From Belliella filtrata (GTDB lineage Bacteria > Bacteroidota > Bacteroidia > Cytophagales > Cyclobacteriaceae), in contig NZ_JAKZGP010000006.1 of NCBI RefSeq assembly GCF_022549775.1, positions 1 to 64,000 of the forward strand: a DNA stretch of 64,000 nt, in the 5' to 3' direction. Below, in pieces: positions 45,916-56,700 of this stretch. Numbering within the stretch: the stretch's first letter is position 1; the number at the start of each line of letters is the position of its first letter. The notes under the pieces were generated by a model. The model was not told where the DNA came from and did no database searches. It was given only the letters and a program-made list of their open reading frames with translations. The position numbers and the translations under genes are program-made.

Positions 45916-47670
45916 TTAATTTACCCTAACTACTTCCGATCTCTTAGAAACACCATTTTCATTGAAAGATTCGATTGTGAAATAGTAGGTTTGGTCTACT
46001 GTTAAACTCTTTAGATCCAATTCATTTTTTCCATAAACCATCCATGAGTTATACAATTTATCTGGAGCTATTCCCCAAAGTATGTTGTAACCTTGTGCAT
46101 CGGAGTCAGCCTTCCAAGTGATCATGGCGTCTCTAGGGTCTTGAGCTCTATTTACTTTGAAATCCCTAACCATACCAGGCACTTTTCCTTGACCTATACC
46201 GAATACCCTTAACCCTGAAATAGCTAAATGAGGTGTTGGGACATGAACATGTTCATACCTTACATACCTGTACTTCTTAGCCATCGGTAAGACTACATAA
46301 TCGTTTGGTGTATCTTTGAAGCTTTTCTCTTTATCTATGATCAGCTCCCATTCTTGTTTGTCGTGAGATCCATAAACCTTGTATCTATGGTACATGCCAG
46401 GAATCCTACCGTACATGTTAGATTCATGGTCATGATAGTTTATCTGAATGGCATAAATCATACTTTCTTGCAACAAGTCAATCTCTATCCATTGGTCTTT
46501 TTTTGCATCATCAGCAAGCCAAAAAGTCTTGACATTTTCATCCACCATATGGTTTGGAGCATAAGTCCCAACCTTGGAAGATGCTTGAACGGGCTTATTG
46601 TAAGATAAGAGCATCCATCCTGTGAATTCTCCATTTTTGGACAATGCTGAGGGTGCATAATGCGGGTAATCGCCAAAATACGTATCTGTATACATCAAGC
46701 CATCCTTGTCAAAAAATGTTGGAAACATGGCTATTCTTCTTTCCCAATTGACATTGACAGATACAGCATTACTTCCAAAGTGCCAATAAGCATTTCCCGG
46801 GCCTATTACAGTACTTCCGTGACCAGCTCCATTCATAAATCCACCAGGCTTGTAAGAGATTGGATTGTTTGGTGCATACTCATAAGGTCCAAGCGGGTCA
46901 TCACTGATGTACACCCCGTCTCCATATACATTAAACTCTGTGCCTGGAGCTGCATATTGCATGTAATACTTTCCGTTGTGCTTAGTCAGCCAGGGGCCTT
47001 CCATGTATCCACCTAAGACTGTATCAGCATGATTTTCACCAAAACGCTCCCATCCATGCTTTTCCATATCCAAATTAAAAAGCTCGAAAGTCTCCTCCGA
47101 AGGCCTGAACCTTTTCTTCATATCCAACTTCTTAGCTCTTATGGGATATTTATTGGATGATCCCCAGAACACGTAAGCTTGTTCATCCTCATCAATAAAG
47201 ATATGGGGATCTTGAAGGTTGTTGATAATACCAGGAACTGCTTTCCAGTCTCCTATTTTAGGATTGTCTGTGTACAATACACTCATACTTCCAGAAGGAT
47301 TTCCAGAGACATAAAGTACTGAATCTTTGTAATTATGAGCTGTGGGTGCATTGGATCCTTCAAAGTACCACTTTTCAGGCTCAATAAAAGTCCAATTGGT
47401 CAAGTCTGAGGAATGCCAATAGCCCATTGATCTGGTAACGAACATGTAATACTCTCCCCTAAACTCAACCACGGCAGGATCAGCTCCAGAGCGGTATGAT
47501 TTGTCTTGATGAGAATTATAAATCATGTAGGTGTAGTCCAGATTGATCGGATTACAGTAGGTAGATTGGGCGCTGGATTGAAGAATAGTCAAGTTAAAAT
47601 TGACTAAAAATACGACCAAGAAACTTATACGAACTTTCAATTTATTAAACATACCCATGAGGTCTATCAT
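45916..47670 (-). CDS. GH43-like glycosidase with F5/8C and Fn3 domains
   Basis: 584 residues (47652 is an alternative start). Signal peptide about 12-35 (LTILQSSAQS). A five-bladed GH43-type domain spans about 37-360: base Asp in SGADPAVVEF, Asp in LQDPHIFID and acid Glu in YMEGPWLTKH, all kept. Then an F5/8 type C (discoidin) domain at about 370-500 (KTFWLADDAKKDQWIEIDL) and an Fn3 domain from about 505 to the end. Such multi-domain GH43 enzymes usually act on arabinose- or galactose-containing chains, which differs from the beta-1,2-glucan profile of its neighbours. 8 bp after the GH144 gene. Confidence 0.88.
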   Translation of the reverse strand: MIDLMGMFNKLKVRISFLVVFLVNFNLTILQSSAQSTYCNPINLDYTYMIYNSHQDKSYRSGADPAVVEFRGEYYMFVTRSMGYWHSSDLTNWTFIEPEKWYFEGSNAPTAHNYKDSVLYVSGNPSGSMSVLYTDNPKIGDWKAVPGIINNLQDPHIFIDEDEQAYVFWGSSNKYPIRAKKLDMKKRFRPSEETFELFNLDMEKHGWERFGENHADTVLGGYMEGPWLTKHNGKYYMQYAAPGTEFNVYGDGVYISDDPLGPYEYAPNNPISYKPGGFMNGAGHGSTVIGPGNAYWHFGSNAVSVNVNWERRIAMFPTFFDKDGLMYTDTYFGDYPHYAPSALSKNGEFTGWMLLSYNKPVQASSKVGTYAPNHMVDENVKTFWLADDAKKDQWIEIDLLQESMIYAIQINYHDHESNMYGRIPGMYHRYKVYGSHDKQEWELIIDKEKSFKDTPNDYVVLPMAKKYRYVRYEHVHVPTPHLAISGLRVFGIGQGKVPGMVRDFKVNRAQDPRDAMITWKADSDAQGYNILWGIAPDKLYNSWMVYGKNELDLKSLTVDQTYYFTIESFNENGVSKRSEVVRVN

Positions 47671-47677
47671 TTCAACC

Positions 47678-49039
47678 TTAATTAGAATAGTGTGGACTCG
47701 AAAATCCTAGCTTGTCCAATCCTTCTTTCACCTCTGGAGAAGTCATAAATAAATCCCACAACAAACCAGTTCTGTGATTCTCAATCATCACGACAATAGG
47801 CCCCTGATCTATGGCTAAGTACCTCTGTGGAAACCAATCTTCCTGAACACTGAAAGCATCATAAAACCCATACTTCCCAAATAGCTTATCACCATAAGTT
47901 TCATACCAATACCTCATGGCTTCCATACTGTGCTCTGGAGTATATGGAAATGATGATAAAGCAGCCGTTGGAGAAATTACACCTTTGTCACTATTGTCTC
48001 CTGGAGCATGCGCCGCATATCCTTTTACAGAATAGCTTGCAGTAAGGCCCCAAGAGTGAGGACCATACCCTTCAAAATTGTTGGGGTTCTCTAAACACCA
48101 AGCGCGATTGGCTAGTGTATGGTTGACATTGTGTCTCCAATAGTCAGCATATTGGTCTTTCAGTCCTCTTGGATCCAATGCCAAGTATGAATAATGTGCC
48201 CAAAACAAAGGCCCTCCCAATTCTTTTGCACCATTATGATTCAATTCCAACAAATGGCCAAAAGGCTCACTTTCTCCTTTGATCGCTCCATCACGTGCCC
48301 ATCCTTTGTGGTAATAAGATGCATCAACAGGATATGTCGGAGATGATGCTGCCAAAATGTATGCGATCATCGTTTCATCATAGCCTTTTAAGCCATGGTT
48401 TCTTTTAAATTCATATTGTGGAGACCAGTGCCAAAGCATAACCTCTTCTTTTTCATTCCTGTACCACGACCACTCCATGGCTTCGTATAGCTTGGTGATT
48501 TTATTCGCCATAGCTTGCTCCTCTTCATTTCCGTCCTTGAAATATTGTCTTACTGTAAGTAATCCCTGTATCAAAAATGCAGACTCTACCACATCTCCTC
48601 CATCATCGTCATAGCCAAAAGGTTTCACTTTGCCTGTTTCTCCATGAATCCAATGAGACCATATGCCATGAAACCTATCGGCCTTTTCTAAGTAATCTAC
48701 AATATGGTTCAACCTTTCAAAGCCTTCCTTTCTGGTAATAAATCCCCTTTCGATGCCCACCAAGATCGCCATAACACCAAAGCCTGAACCACCTGTAGTA
48801 ATTACATTTCGGTCATTTTCTGGGTACTCCCCATCCAAATGAATTCGCTCTCTAGCCAATAAAGAAGTAGGCTCAGCACCATCCCAGAAATACTGGAATG
48901 TACGGTATTGAACCAAAGTCATCAGTGAATCATCTGATATTTTAGTCTCTTCTACTTCTGTGGTGGTATTGTTTTCTCTTTGTCCGCAGGAAACCATCCA
49001 TACAAACATCGCTAGGATTATAGTGCTGAATATTCTCAT
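47678..49039 (-). CDS. GH144-type glucoamylase-family lipoprotein (beta-1,2-glucanase)
   Basis: 453 residues; lipoprotein signal (FVWMVSC). The alpha/alpha6 barrel family (glucoamylase PF10091) shows the landmarks RTFQYFWDGAEP, NVITTGGSGFGVMAILVGIERGF, FHGIWSHWI, LWHWSPQYEF, NHTLANRAWC and AIDQGPIVVMIENHRTGLLWDLF, which match endo-beta-1,2-glucanases of GH144 (Chitinophaga SGL type) as I recall. It should cleave beta-1,2-glucan at the cell surface or periplasm. A paralogue lies directly upstream (11-bp gap), so the two are a tandem pair with different accessory parts. Confidence 0.85.
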   Translation of the reverse strand: MRIFSTIILAMFVWMVSCGQRENNTTTEVEETKISDDSLMTLVQYRTFQYFWDGAEPTSLLARERIHLDGEYPENDRNVITTGGSGFGVMAILVGIERGFITRKEGFERLNHIVDYLEKADRFHGIWSHWIHGETGKVKPFGYDDDGGDVVESAFLIQGLLTVRQYFKDGNEEEQAMANKITKLYEAMEWSWYRNEKEEVMLWHWSPQYEFKRNHGLKGYDETMIAYILAASSPTYPVDASYYHKGWARDGAIKGESEPFGHLLELNHNGAKELGGPLFWAHYSYLALDPRGLKDQYADYWRHNVNHTLANRAWCLENPNNFEGYGPHSWGLTASYSVKGYAAHAPGDNSDKGVISPTAALSSFPYTPEHSMEAMRYWYETYGDKLFGKYGFYDAFSVQEDWFPQRYLAIDQGPIVVMIENHRTGLLWDLFMTSPEVKEGLDKLGFSSPHYSN

Positions 49040-49049
49040 ATTTTTTTTA

Positions 49050-51023
49050 TTAATAGGTGAATCCTAATTTATTCAATCCTTGCCTTACTTGCTGATCTTG
49101 CATCAGCAAGTCCCAAAGCAAGGCTGTTCTGTAGTTTTCGATCATCAATACAATCGGACCTTGATCTATGGCCAAATAAGAAGTCGCAAACCAATCTTCT
49201 GTCTGATTAAAAGCATCATAGAAGCCGTATTCTCCCCAAAGTCTATCTCCTAGTTTATAGTAGAAAAACTCCATGGCTGCAATGGATTCTTCTGGCGTGT
49301 AAGGAATGGAAGACAAGGCCGCTGTAGGGGTGATCACCCCTCGGTCATTTGTTGGTGAATGTGCCGAATATCCAGCATGATTATCACTTGCTGTTAGCCC
49401 CCAAGAATTGTCTCGATATCCAGCAAAACCTAATGGATTGGTCACACAATACATCCTATTGATCAATGTATGATTTATTCCTTGAGTCCAATAATTGGCA
49501 TATTGATCCACCATGTTTCTAGGGTCTAGACCTAAAAATGAATAATGGGAAAAGAATAAAGACCCACCATAATTCACTCCCAATGGTAGTGGTATATTAT
49601 AAAATGTGTTTCCATTTCTCATTCCTCCGTTTCTTGCCCAGCCATTGTCATAGACAACTTTTTCAATGGGATATGTAGGAGAAGCTGCGGCCAATACGTA
49701 GGCAATCAAAGATTCATTATACCCGCTTATCTGAAGATTCATAGCCCACTGATGTTCTGGTGACCAATGCCAATAAAGCACATTCTGGTTGCCACGGGTG
49801 TACCAAGACCACTCAACTTCTTCCCAAAGCTTGGTGATCTTGTCTATGATTATTTTTTCTTCTGGTGACTGTTCATTTAGGTACTGCCTTACCGTCAAAA
49901 GCCCTTGTACCATCAATGCTGTCTCGACCAAATCTCCTCCATTGTCAAACTGCGAAAATGGCAACATTTTTCCCGTATTACCATCTATCCAGTGAGACCA
50001 TGCTCCATGAAACCTGTCTGCTGTTTCCAAAAAATCAACTATTCTTCTCCATCTTTCTACCCCCTGCTGTCGAGAAATAAAACCTCGCTCAATCCCAACG
50101 ATTATCGTCATCACGCCAAATCCAGAGCCACCTACTGTCACCAAGTTTCCAGAAGTATTCCTTTCTCTGGTCATTCCACTCCCTGGATGTGCAAAGTCCC
50201 AAAAATATTTAAATGTCTGTTGCTGAACTTTAGTCAAAAGTTCTTCTGTAGGAATTCTAGGAAATTTATCTTGCGCTGAAGGCAAGGTAAATAAATCTCT
50301 AGTCTGCCGCTCTTTAGTATCTCCATCAGGCCCTGTTATACCTGACGCTATTGTTAGGGTGTATTTGGAAAAATCTCTTAATGGCGCATTACTTCTAAAT
50401 TCTAGCTTGCCGTCTTCTAATACTGAAAAAGTCAAGCTTACGTTCGTAGGTCCTGTGACACGAATTTTACTTGCAAAGTTTTGATTTTGGTCAATAGCAC
50501 TCGTAAATGATATGTTACCGATCAAGTTCAATGGAACATCTAGTATCCTATTGGAGTGCACTGGATTACTATCCACTAAGGCTACTGCTACCACTTCTAA
50601 CCCTGCTCTTGAAGTAGAAAAATTAAGCTCATATGCGGTGACTTGCTCTCCGCTTGCTCCTCTAAAGGAATTGAAACGAACCTGATATCTTGTATTAGAT
50701 TCAAGAAGTCCTTGTGGGAAAATTACTAATTCTCTGTTTTGTGCAATAAGGCTATGCGAAAAATCAACAGCGACATTTCCTCCATCACCAATTTTTCTAA
50801 ACTCTATTCCACCTTGAATACTCGCAGGATCTAATGCTGAAGAAAACCTAAAAGTCAAAGGCTGATCTAAAGGAACATCTTGATAAATGTCATTGACCAA
50901 TTCTGGTGAGTTGCCTCCCACAGAGAAAGATGTTACGTTGATAGTAGGGAGCTCTTTCTCTTCGCTACATCCCGAAAAAATAAGGATAAAGCATATCAGC
51001 CAATGTAGATTCGTGATTTTCAT
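49050..51023 (-). CDS. GH144-type glucanase with N-terminal Ig-like domains
   Basis: 657 residues from the ATG at 51023 (51029 would be TTG). Lipoprotein signal ending LIFSGCSEEKE. Residues about 25-250 form two Ig-like (Big_5-type) domains (PLDQPLTFRFSSALDP; LEFRSNAPLRDFSKYTLTIAS) that probably space the enzyme away from the membrane. The catalytic domain matches its neighbour: QQQTFKYFWDFAHP, NLVTVGGSGFGVMTIIVGIE, FHGAWSHWI, LYWHWSPEHQW, LAIDQGPIVLMIENYR. Likely surface-exposed endo-beta-1,2-glucanase. Only the short glucanase lacks the Ig part; both keep the same core residues. Confidence 0.86.
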   Translation of the reverse strand: MKITNLHWLICFILIFSGCSEEKELPTINVTSFSVGGNSPELVNDIYQDVPLDQPLTFRFSSALDPASIQGGIEFRKIGDGGNVAVDFSHSLIAQNRELVIFPQGLLESNTRYQVRFNSFRGASGEQVTAYELNFSTSRAGLEVVAVALVDSNPVHSNRILDVPLNLIGNISFTSAIDQNQNFASKIRVTGPTNVSLTFSVLEDGKLEFRSNAPLRDFSKYTLTIASGITGPDGDTKERQTRDLFTLPSAQDKFPRIPTEELLTKVQQQTFKYFWDFAHPGSGMTRERNTSGNLVTVGGSGFGVMTIIVGIERGFISRQQGVERWRRIVDFLETADRFHGAWSHWIDGNTGKMLPFSQFDNGGDLVETALMVQGLLTVRQYLNEQSPEEKIIIDKITKLWEEVEWSWYTRGNQNVLYWHWSPEHQWAMNLQISGYNESLIAYVLAAASPTYPIEKVVYDNGWARNGGMRNGNTFYNIPLPLGVNYGGSLFFSHYSFLGLDPRNMVDQYANYWTQGINHTLINRMYCVTNPLGFAGYRDNSWGLTASDNHAGYSAHSPTNDRGVITPTAALSSIPYTPEESIAAMEFFYYKLGDRLWGEYGFYDAFNQTEDWFATSYLAIDQGPIVLMIENYRTALLWDLLMQDQQVRQGLNKLGFTY

Positions 51024-51105
51024 ATTCAAGATAGGTGAAATTTAATAAAAAATGGGAGGGTCGGTTTTACCTTTCCCTCCCATACATTCCAATAAATAGG
51101 TGTAA

Positions 51106-52188
51106 CTATGGACGCTCAGCATCCATAATTTCCTGAATCTTTTCTTGTGTCAAAGACACATTGAAAATTCTCAATTCATCGATCAAACTTTGAGTAGCCA
51201 AGTGATTCCAACCTGTAAACCTTGGTGCTCCTGAGCCAATGGATAGTACATCACAACCTTCCCAATCTATTCCCGCGAAAGCTCCTTGACTTACTACCTG
51301 TCCATTGACATATACTGCTGCATTACTTCCTGAAATAGTAATTGCAATATGTGCCCACTCGTCAGCTGCTGGATTGATGTCAGCAGCTGCACCGCCATCA
51401 AACCAGTTTTCACCTGATCCATTACCAAGGTTCATTTTGATCCTTTGGTTAGCTCCAGCAGCCTCTCTAAATAACCTCATCCCTCTAGTTCTTAAGTTTT
51501 GACTATTTGGATTAGCCGTGTCAGGAGGTCCCATTACCAAAATCCCTGCTCTATCGGGAGTTGCATTTACTTTATACCAGAATACCGCTGAGAACTCTTG
51601 ATTTCTCAAGTTGTCTGTCGGGAAAGTCAGGTATCCACTGCTGCTACCTCTATATGCTCTACCAATCACGCCATCAGCAAATCCAGGTGAGCCGTTTATA
51701 GTAGCTTCTCTTACCCTTACAAGTTCCATATAATCTCCGTCAAATGGAAGGTAGAATACCTCTCCATCATAGACTGGAGTATAGGGCTCGACTTTTTCAA
51801 AGTTTACAGTCTGTGTAGTAGTCTTACCTGAAGTATCTCTAGCCTCTATTACAAGTGTATGCTCGCCGTTTCCAAGCTCTTCATACCTGTGAGTCTTCAC
51901 CAGTCTTCTATAGTCTAGGAATTCATTCACTGTCAATATCTCAGTACCGTTCAATCTTATAACTACCGATTCTATTTCTATATCATCTTTGACTTCAAAG
52001 TTGATATTCAATGGAGTAACGTCTTCAGCTACCCTGATCAAAGTACCTTGAAGTGGAAAGTTGATAGTTATAGAAGGCGGATCTACATCTGTACCAGGTG
52101 CTACTGGCACAATATCATCCGTATATGTCCCATCGCAACCAAAGGCGATTAGCCCTAGTGCAAAGAGTGTATATTTTAAATTTTTCAT
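51106..52188 (-). CDS. LamG-domain lipoprotein (surface glycan-binding protein position)
   Basis: 360 residues, lipoprotein signal (ALGLIAFGCDG). Residues about 35-140 form an Ig-like domain (PSITINFPLQGTLIRVAEDV); from about 150 to the end a LamG/concanavalin-like sandwich (VFYLPFDGDYMEL, FSAVFWYKVN, WAHIAITISGSNAAVYVNG, SLIDELRIFNVSLTQ). Its place right after SusD is that of the surface glycan-binding proteins (SusE-like) in PULs, so it probably binds the glucan without cutting. No GH catalytic residues were found. Confidence 0.82.
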   Translation of the reverse strand: MKNLKYTLFALGLIAFGCDGTYTDDIVPVAPGTDVDPPSITINFPLQGTLIRVAEDVTPLNINFEVKDDIEIESVVIRLNGTEILTVNEFLDYRRLVKTHRYEELGNGEHTLVIEARDTSGKTTTQTVNFEKVEPYTPVYDGEVFYLPFDGDYMELVRVREATINGSPGFADGVIGRAYRGSSSGYLTFPTDNLRNQEFSAVFWYKVNATPDRAGILVMGPPDTANPNSQNLRTRGMRLFREAAGANQRIKMNLGNGSGENWFDGGAAADINPAADEWAHIAITISGSNAAVYVNGQVVSQGAFAGIDWEGCDVLSIGSGAPRFTGWNHLATQSLIDELRIFNVSLTQEKIQEIMDAERP

Positions 52189-52218
52189 AATGATTTCAAT
52201 TTAAAAGATTGGTAATGA

Positions 52219-53763
52219 TCAACCTTGTGGTGTTTCATTAGATAATTGAGGCAAGATATCAATCTGCTCCAATGGATAAGGTAAGAACCTGTGGATTGCT
52301 GGCTGGAAATTTCTTCCTCCAAAGTTCAACTCACTAGTCCTGTCGTGTCTAATCAAATCGTAGAACCTGATCCCCCACTCCATACCAAATTCTGCAAATT
52401 TCTCATCCAATACGGTATCAATAGTTACCGAGGTAACTGGGTTCAAACCTGCACGGCTTCTAACTTGATTGACTGCATCCAAAGCAGAAAGTCCAGATGA
52501 ACTTGCGCCACTTACTACTGCTTCTGCATGCATCAACAAGATTTCAGAATACCTGATCACTGTCATATTCTTGTTGCTACCATAAGAAAATCTACCTTGA
52601 GTAAGCTGAGTACTAGGAAGGTAGTGCTTACCGCTTAGGAAGTTGTACCTCGGGTGATTGTTGAACACATCTCCTTCAGGAGTTGAATTGGTAATCCAAG
52701 TAGGTAGCGGTGCATAGTTTGGATCTGATGCGATCTCTGCGATACCATCAGGTGTAAATAGAACAGTGGTCTCTAGACGAGTACGCTCATTCCTATCCAG
52801 CATAAACTTGATGTACTTTGGAGTAGGTGCCCAGAAACCCCATCCAGTAGAAGCACCTGTTCTTGCGGGAGTCCAGCTAGAAGGGCCAAAGAATGGGAAG
52901 TTATAATTTACAGCTGTCCCAGTTGCAGTTCCAAAATCTGAATATTGGAATTCAAACACGTTCTCTCTGCTCAATTTCCCAGGAATTTTGAATAGCTGAT
53001 AGTAATCTGACTCAAGAGCAAAGACATTAGAGGAAATGATTTGACTCGTTGCATCAACTACCCCTTGCCAATTTTTCAACTCAAGGTTTGCTTGTGCTTT
53101 GATCGCTAATGCAGTATACCTTGTAATACCACCTCTGATGTCTGATCTTTGGTTTGGATGTACGTTGGGCAGCATTGGGATAGCTTCATCCATCTGAGCA
53201 GAAATGTAAGTCATCACTTCTTCGAAGTTTGACAATTCTACATTGAATAATGCTGAAGGTTGAGAACTCTCTGGAATCAAAACAGAACCCCAAAGCTTAG
53301 CCAAAAACATCAACTCAAAAGACTTCATAACTTTGATCTCTGCAATATATTGCTCCGCTGTACTAGCAAGTGCTCCAGCCTCTTGGTATTTTCTAATCTC
53401 TTCCATGGCACCATTCCAATACAAGATGTCCGTGTATAGGTTTAGCCAAGATGAGTTATACAACCAGAAGCTTCTATCATACCTGAATAAATCAGTCTCA
53501 ATCAAAGGGTTCTGATCTCCAGCAGGAATCACATCATCTCCTCTTGTTGCAATGGTCGGGAAGGTTTCCCACTGAAGGTTATAAAGCTCTGCATAAGCAC
53601 CATATAGCATCAAGATCATATTCTCTGTCTGTGTGTAATCTGTCTCTTCTGCAATGGCTTGATTTTCCAAAGGCTGATCCAGAAAATCACCACATGAACT
53701 CAGACCCAAGCTCAAGGCCAAGATCATCGCAAGTCCAGTTTTTATAATTTTGAAATTTTTCAT
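52219..53763 (-). CDS. SusD/RagB-family nutrient-binding lipoprotein
   Basis: 514 residues, lipoprotein signal ending SLGLSSCGDFLDQP, the usual SusD start. The tetratricopeptide-like helices (NWQGVVDATSQII, IRYSEILLMHAEAV) and the C-terminal RAGLNPV...DEKFAEFGMEWGIRFYDLIRHDR block are hallmarks. It caps SusC and passes glycan into the barrel. 15 bp downstream of susC. Together with SusC it forms the only complete SusCD pair of the window. Confidence 0.96.
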   Translation of the reverse strand: MKNFKIIKTGLAMILALSLGLSSCGDFLDQPLENQAIAEETDYTQTENMILMLYGAYAELYNLQWETFPTIATRGDDVIPAGDQNPLIETDLFRYDRSFWLYNSSWLNLYTDILYWNGAMEEIRKYQEAGALASTAEQYIAEIKVMKSFELMFLAKLWGSVLIPESSQPSALFNVELSNFEEVMTYISAQMDEAIPMLPNVHPNQRSDIRGGITRYTALAIKAQANLELKNWQGVVDATSQIISSNVFALESDYYQLFKIPGKLSRENVFEFQYSDFGTATGTAVNYNFPFFGPSSWTPARTGASTGWGFWAPTPKYIKFMLDRNERTRLETTVLFTPDGIAEIASDPNYAPLPTWITNSTPEGDVFNNHPRYNFLSGKHYLPSTQLTQGRFSYGSNKNMTVIRYSEILLMHAEAVVSGASSSGLSALDAVNQVRSRAGLNPVTSVTIDTVLDEKFAEFGMEWGIRFYDLIRHDRTSELNFGGRNFQPAIHRFLPYPLEQIDILPQLSNETPQG

Positions 53764-53778
53764 GATTTACCTCCTTAA

Positions 53779-56700
53779 TTAAAACTTAACATTTAAACCA
53801 ACAGTGTAAATCGCTGGGATTGGATAAACCTCACGGTCAATACCATTTGCTACCTCAGGATTGAAACCATTGTAGTTGAATAGGGTCAATGGACGCTCCG
53901 CTGTTACAGAAATTCTCGTTTCTGGGAAAGTTTTGCCAAAAAGCGGCTTATCCTTGATAGTATATGCCATTCTTACGTTTTGGATACGGAAATATGAGCC
54001 ATCCTCAATGAAGTAAGTACTCATGTTCTGATTCCATCCTTTTCTAAGGCCGGCAGCAGAAGGGTATTGATTTGAAGTACCTTCCCCTCTCCACATGTTT
54101 TCAGCCAGATCAGCATCTATATTGGTATCATTGGTGAAGATGATCTCACCTCTTTTCCTATTCAAAATGCTAAATCCTGATTGACCTTGGAACAATGCCG
54201 AGAAATCCCAATTCTTGTATCTGAAGCCCGCATTGAATCCATAGGTCAGGGTCGGCAAATATGATCCCAGAACTTTTCTATCTTCATCATTGATGATTCC
54301 ATCACCATTAAGATCTTTGAAGATCAAATCACCAGGCTGAAGGTTATTTTCTGCAATAAATGCTTCATTATATCCACTATTAGTGATATCAGCTTGATTT
54401 TGGAATACACCTATGACTTCATAGCCATAGAATGCAGAGATGGGTTGACCTATGATAGACCTCTGACGGAACTCTGCCGATCCACCATCTAAGTATTCTG
54501 GTCCTCCAAGACTCAACACACTATTCTTCAATGTTGCAAAATTACCTGAGATAAAGTAAGAGAAGTCGTTGGTCACTTGATCATCCCAACCCAGGCTTAC
54601 TTCCACACCTGTATTCCTGATCTCACCAACACTTCTTCTCTCAGAAGCTCTAAATACTGGTGGAATCACCTGAACTGCCAAGTTTCTGGTATCTCTTACA
54701 AAGTAATCCGCATCTAAGCTTAGCCTATCTCTTAAGAATCTTGCATTGATACCAAAGTTAGTTTCCACGGTCGTTTCCCACCTATCGATCAGATCAAAAG
54801 TTGGGTTTAATCTTCTACCTATGATAAATGCATTATTCAATGCAACATTGTTATCTTGTAATACAGGACGACCTACTGAAGGACTAATTCCATCATTACC
54901 TAACTGTCCCCAAGAAGCCCTGAACTTCAAGAAGTCTACTGCATCTACATTGAAAAAGCTTTCCGAAGATAGTACCCAACCAGCTCCGAAAGTGGCAAAG
55001 TTACCCCACTTCTCTTGGAACTTGTTGTTACCATCTCTTCTGAAAGTGGCATATAATAAGTATCTATCGTCGTAGTTATAAGCCAATCTTCCGAAGAAAG
55101 AAAGGTAATTTAACTTATAACCTCCATCTCCAATATCATTTTCATTATAATTGGTTGCATTTGCAAGGTACCAAAATTGCTCATTTCCCCACATTGGCTC
55201 AGGATTCAGACCTTGACCTGAAGCAAACAAGTTCTCTCCATACTCTGTTCTGAAAGATTGCCCCAAAACAGTAGTAAAAGTATGCTTTCCAAATCCATCT
55301 GTGTAAGTCAAGAAATTATCCATGATCTGATTGTAAGACACTGCACTACTTCTTCTGATATTTGATTGATTTTGTGTAATCCCATCATTAAAAGCAAAAT
55401 TAACACCCCTTACATTTACCAAATCAACGTTGTAATTGTAAGCAGTTTTGAATTGAAGCTTGTTTGGAATCAGTTCAAAATCAGCATAAAAATTACCCAT
55501 AACTTTAGATACATGGTTTCTGCTATCAGAATATAGCAAGCTGTAGAAAGGGTTTTGATTACCTCTGTATCCTAGCTGCTGTGCATTGGCCAATCTTGGT
55601 GCATCTGCTCCTGTATTCAACTCATCAAAAACAGGAAGAATCGGTACAGCAAAGTAAGACCTGAACCAAGCACTGTTGCTCGCATTGTATTGTCTGGCAG
55701 TACTCAAGTTTACATTAGCACCTACTGTCAACCAGTCTCTTACATCAGAATCAACCTTTACCCTGAAGTTTAATCGCTTATACTCATTTCTAGCTTCATT
55801 GAGAAGACCATTTTGATCAAAATAGCTACCACCGATAGAGTACCTGGTTTTTTCACCACCTCCGTTGAAAGTCAAAGAGTGATTTTGAATAGCTGCAGGA
55901 CTCATCACTTCTGAATACCAATCTGTATTCACATCTGGTAAGCTGGGGTCAATTCTACTTCTACCATATCTTTGTATTGCGGCATCTATAAAGGCAATAT
56001 CCGCCGCGCTTCCAGTTTCGTTGATATACCTTACAAATTGCTGTGCATTAGCCATTTTCAACACATTCTGAGGATTCTGTATACCTACATAGCCATCATA
56101 AATGATTTCAGGCTTTTGATTGTATTTCCCAGATTTTGTTTCGATCAATACCACACCATTTGCAGCTCTCACACCGTAAATTGCTGCCGCTGAAGCATCT
56201 TTTAAAATATTGATGTTTTCGATATCTCCGGGGCTAAGGAAATCGATATTGCTAAAAAACATCCCATCTACTACATACAGTGGCGCTCCTTCTCCTTGGA
56301 ATGAACCAACACCCCTAACCCTCACTGTTGGGGAAGCACCTGGTGCTCCGTTAGAAACGATCTGCACACCTGCTACCCTACCTTGCAAGGATTGCATGGC
56401 TTGAGCATTTGGGGTCTTTACGATATCTTCTGTCTTTACAGTAGCAATAGAAGAAGTCAAATCCTTTTCTCTCTGCGTACCATAACCTACTACTACAAAT
56501 TCCTCAAGCGTTTTTTGGTCTTCTTCTAAAGTGACATTGATTACTTCTGAATTTCCTACAGTGACACGTTTCATTTCCATGCCTACAAAAGAAAACTGAA
56601 GCACTTGACCTTCTTGTGCTGTTATAGCATAATTTCCATCGATATCAGTTACTGTTCCGCTCGTTGCTCCTTGTACGACAACTGTTACACCTGGAAGAGG

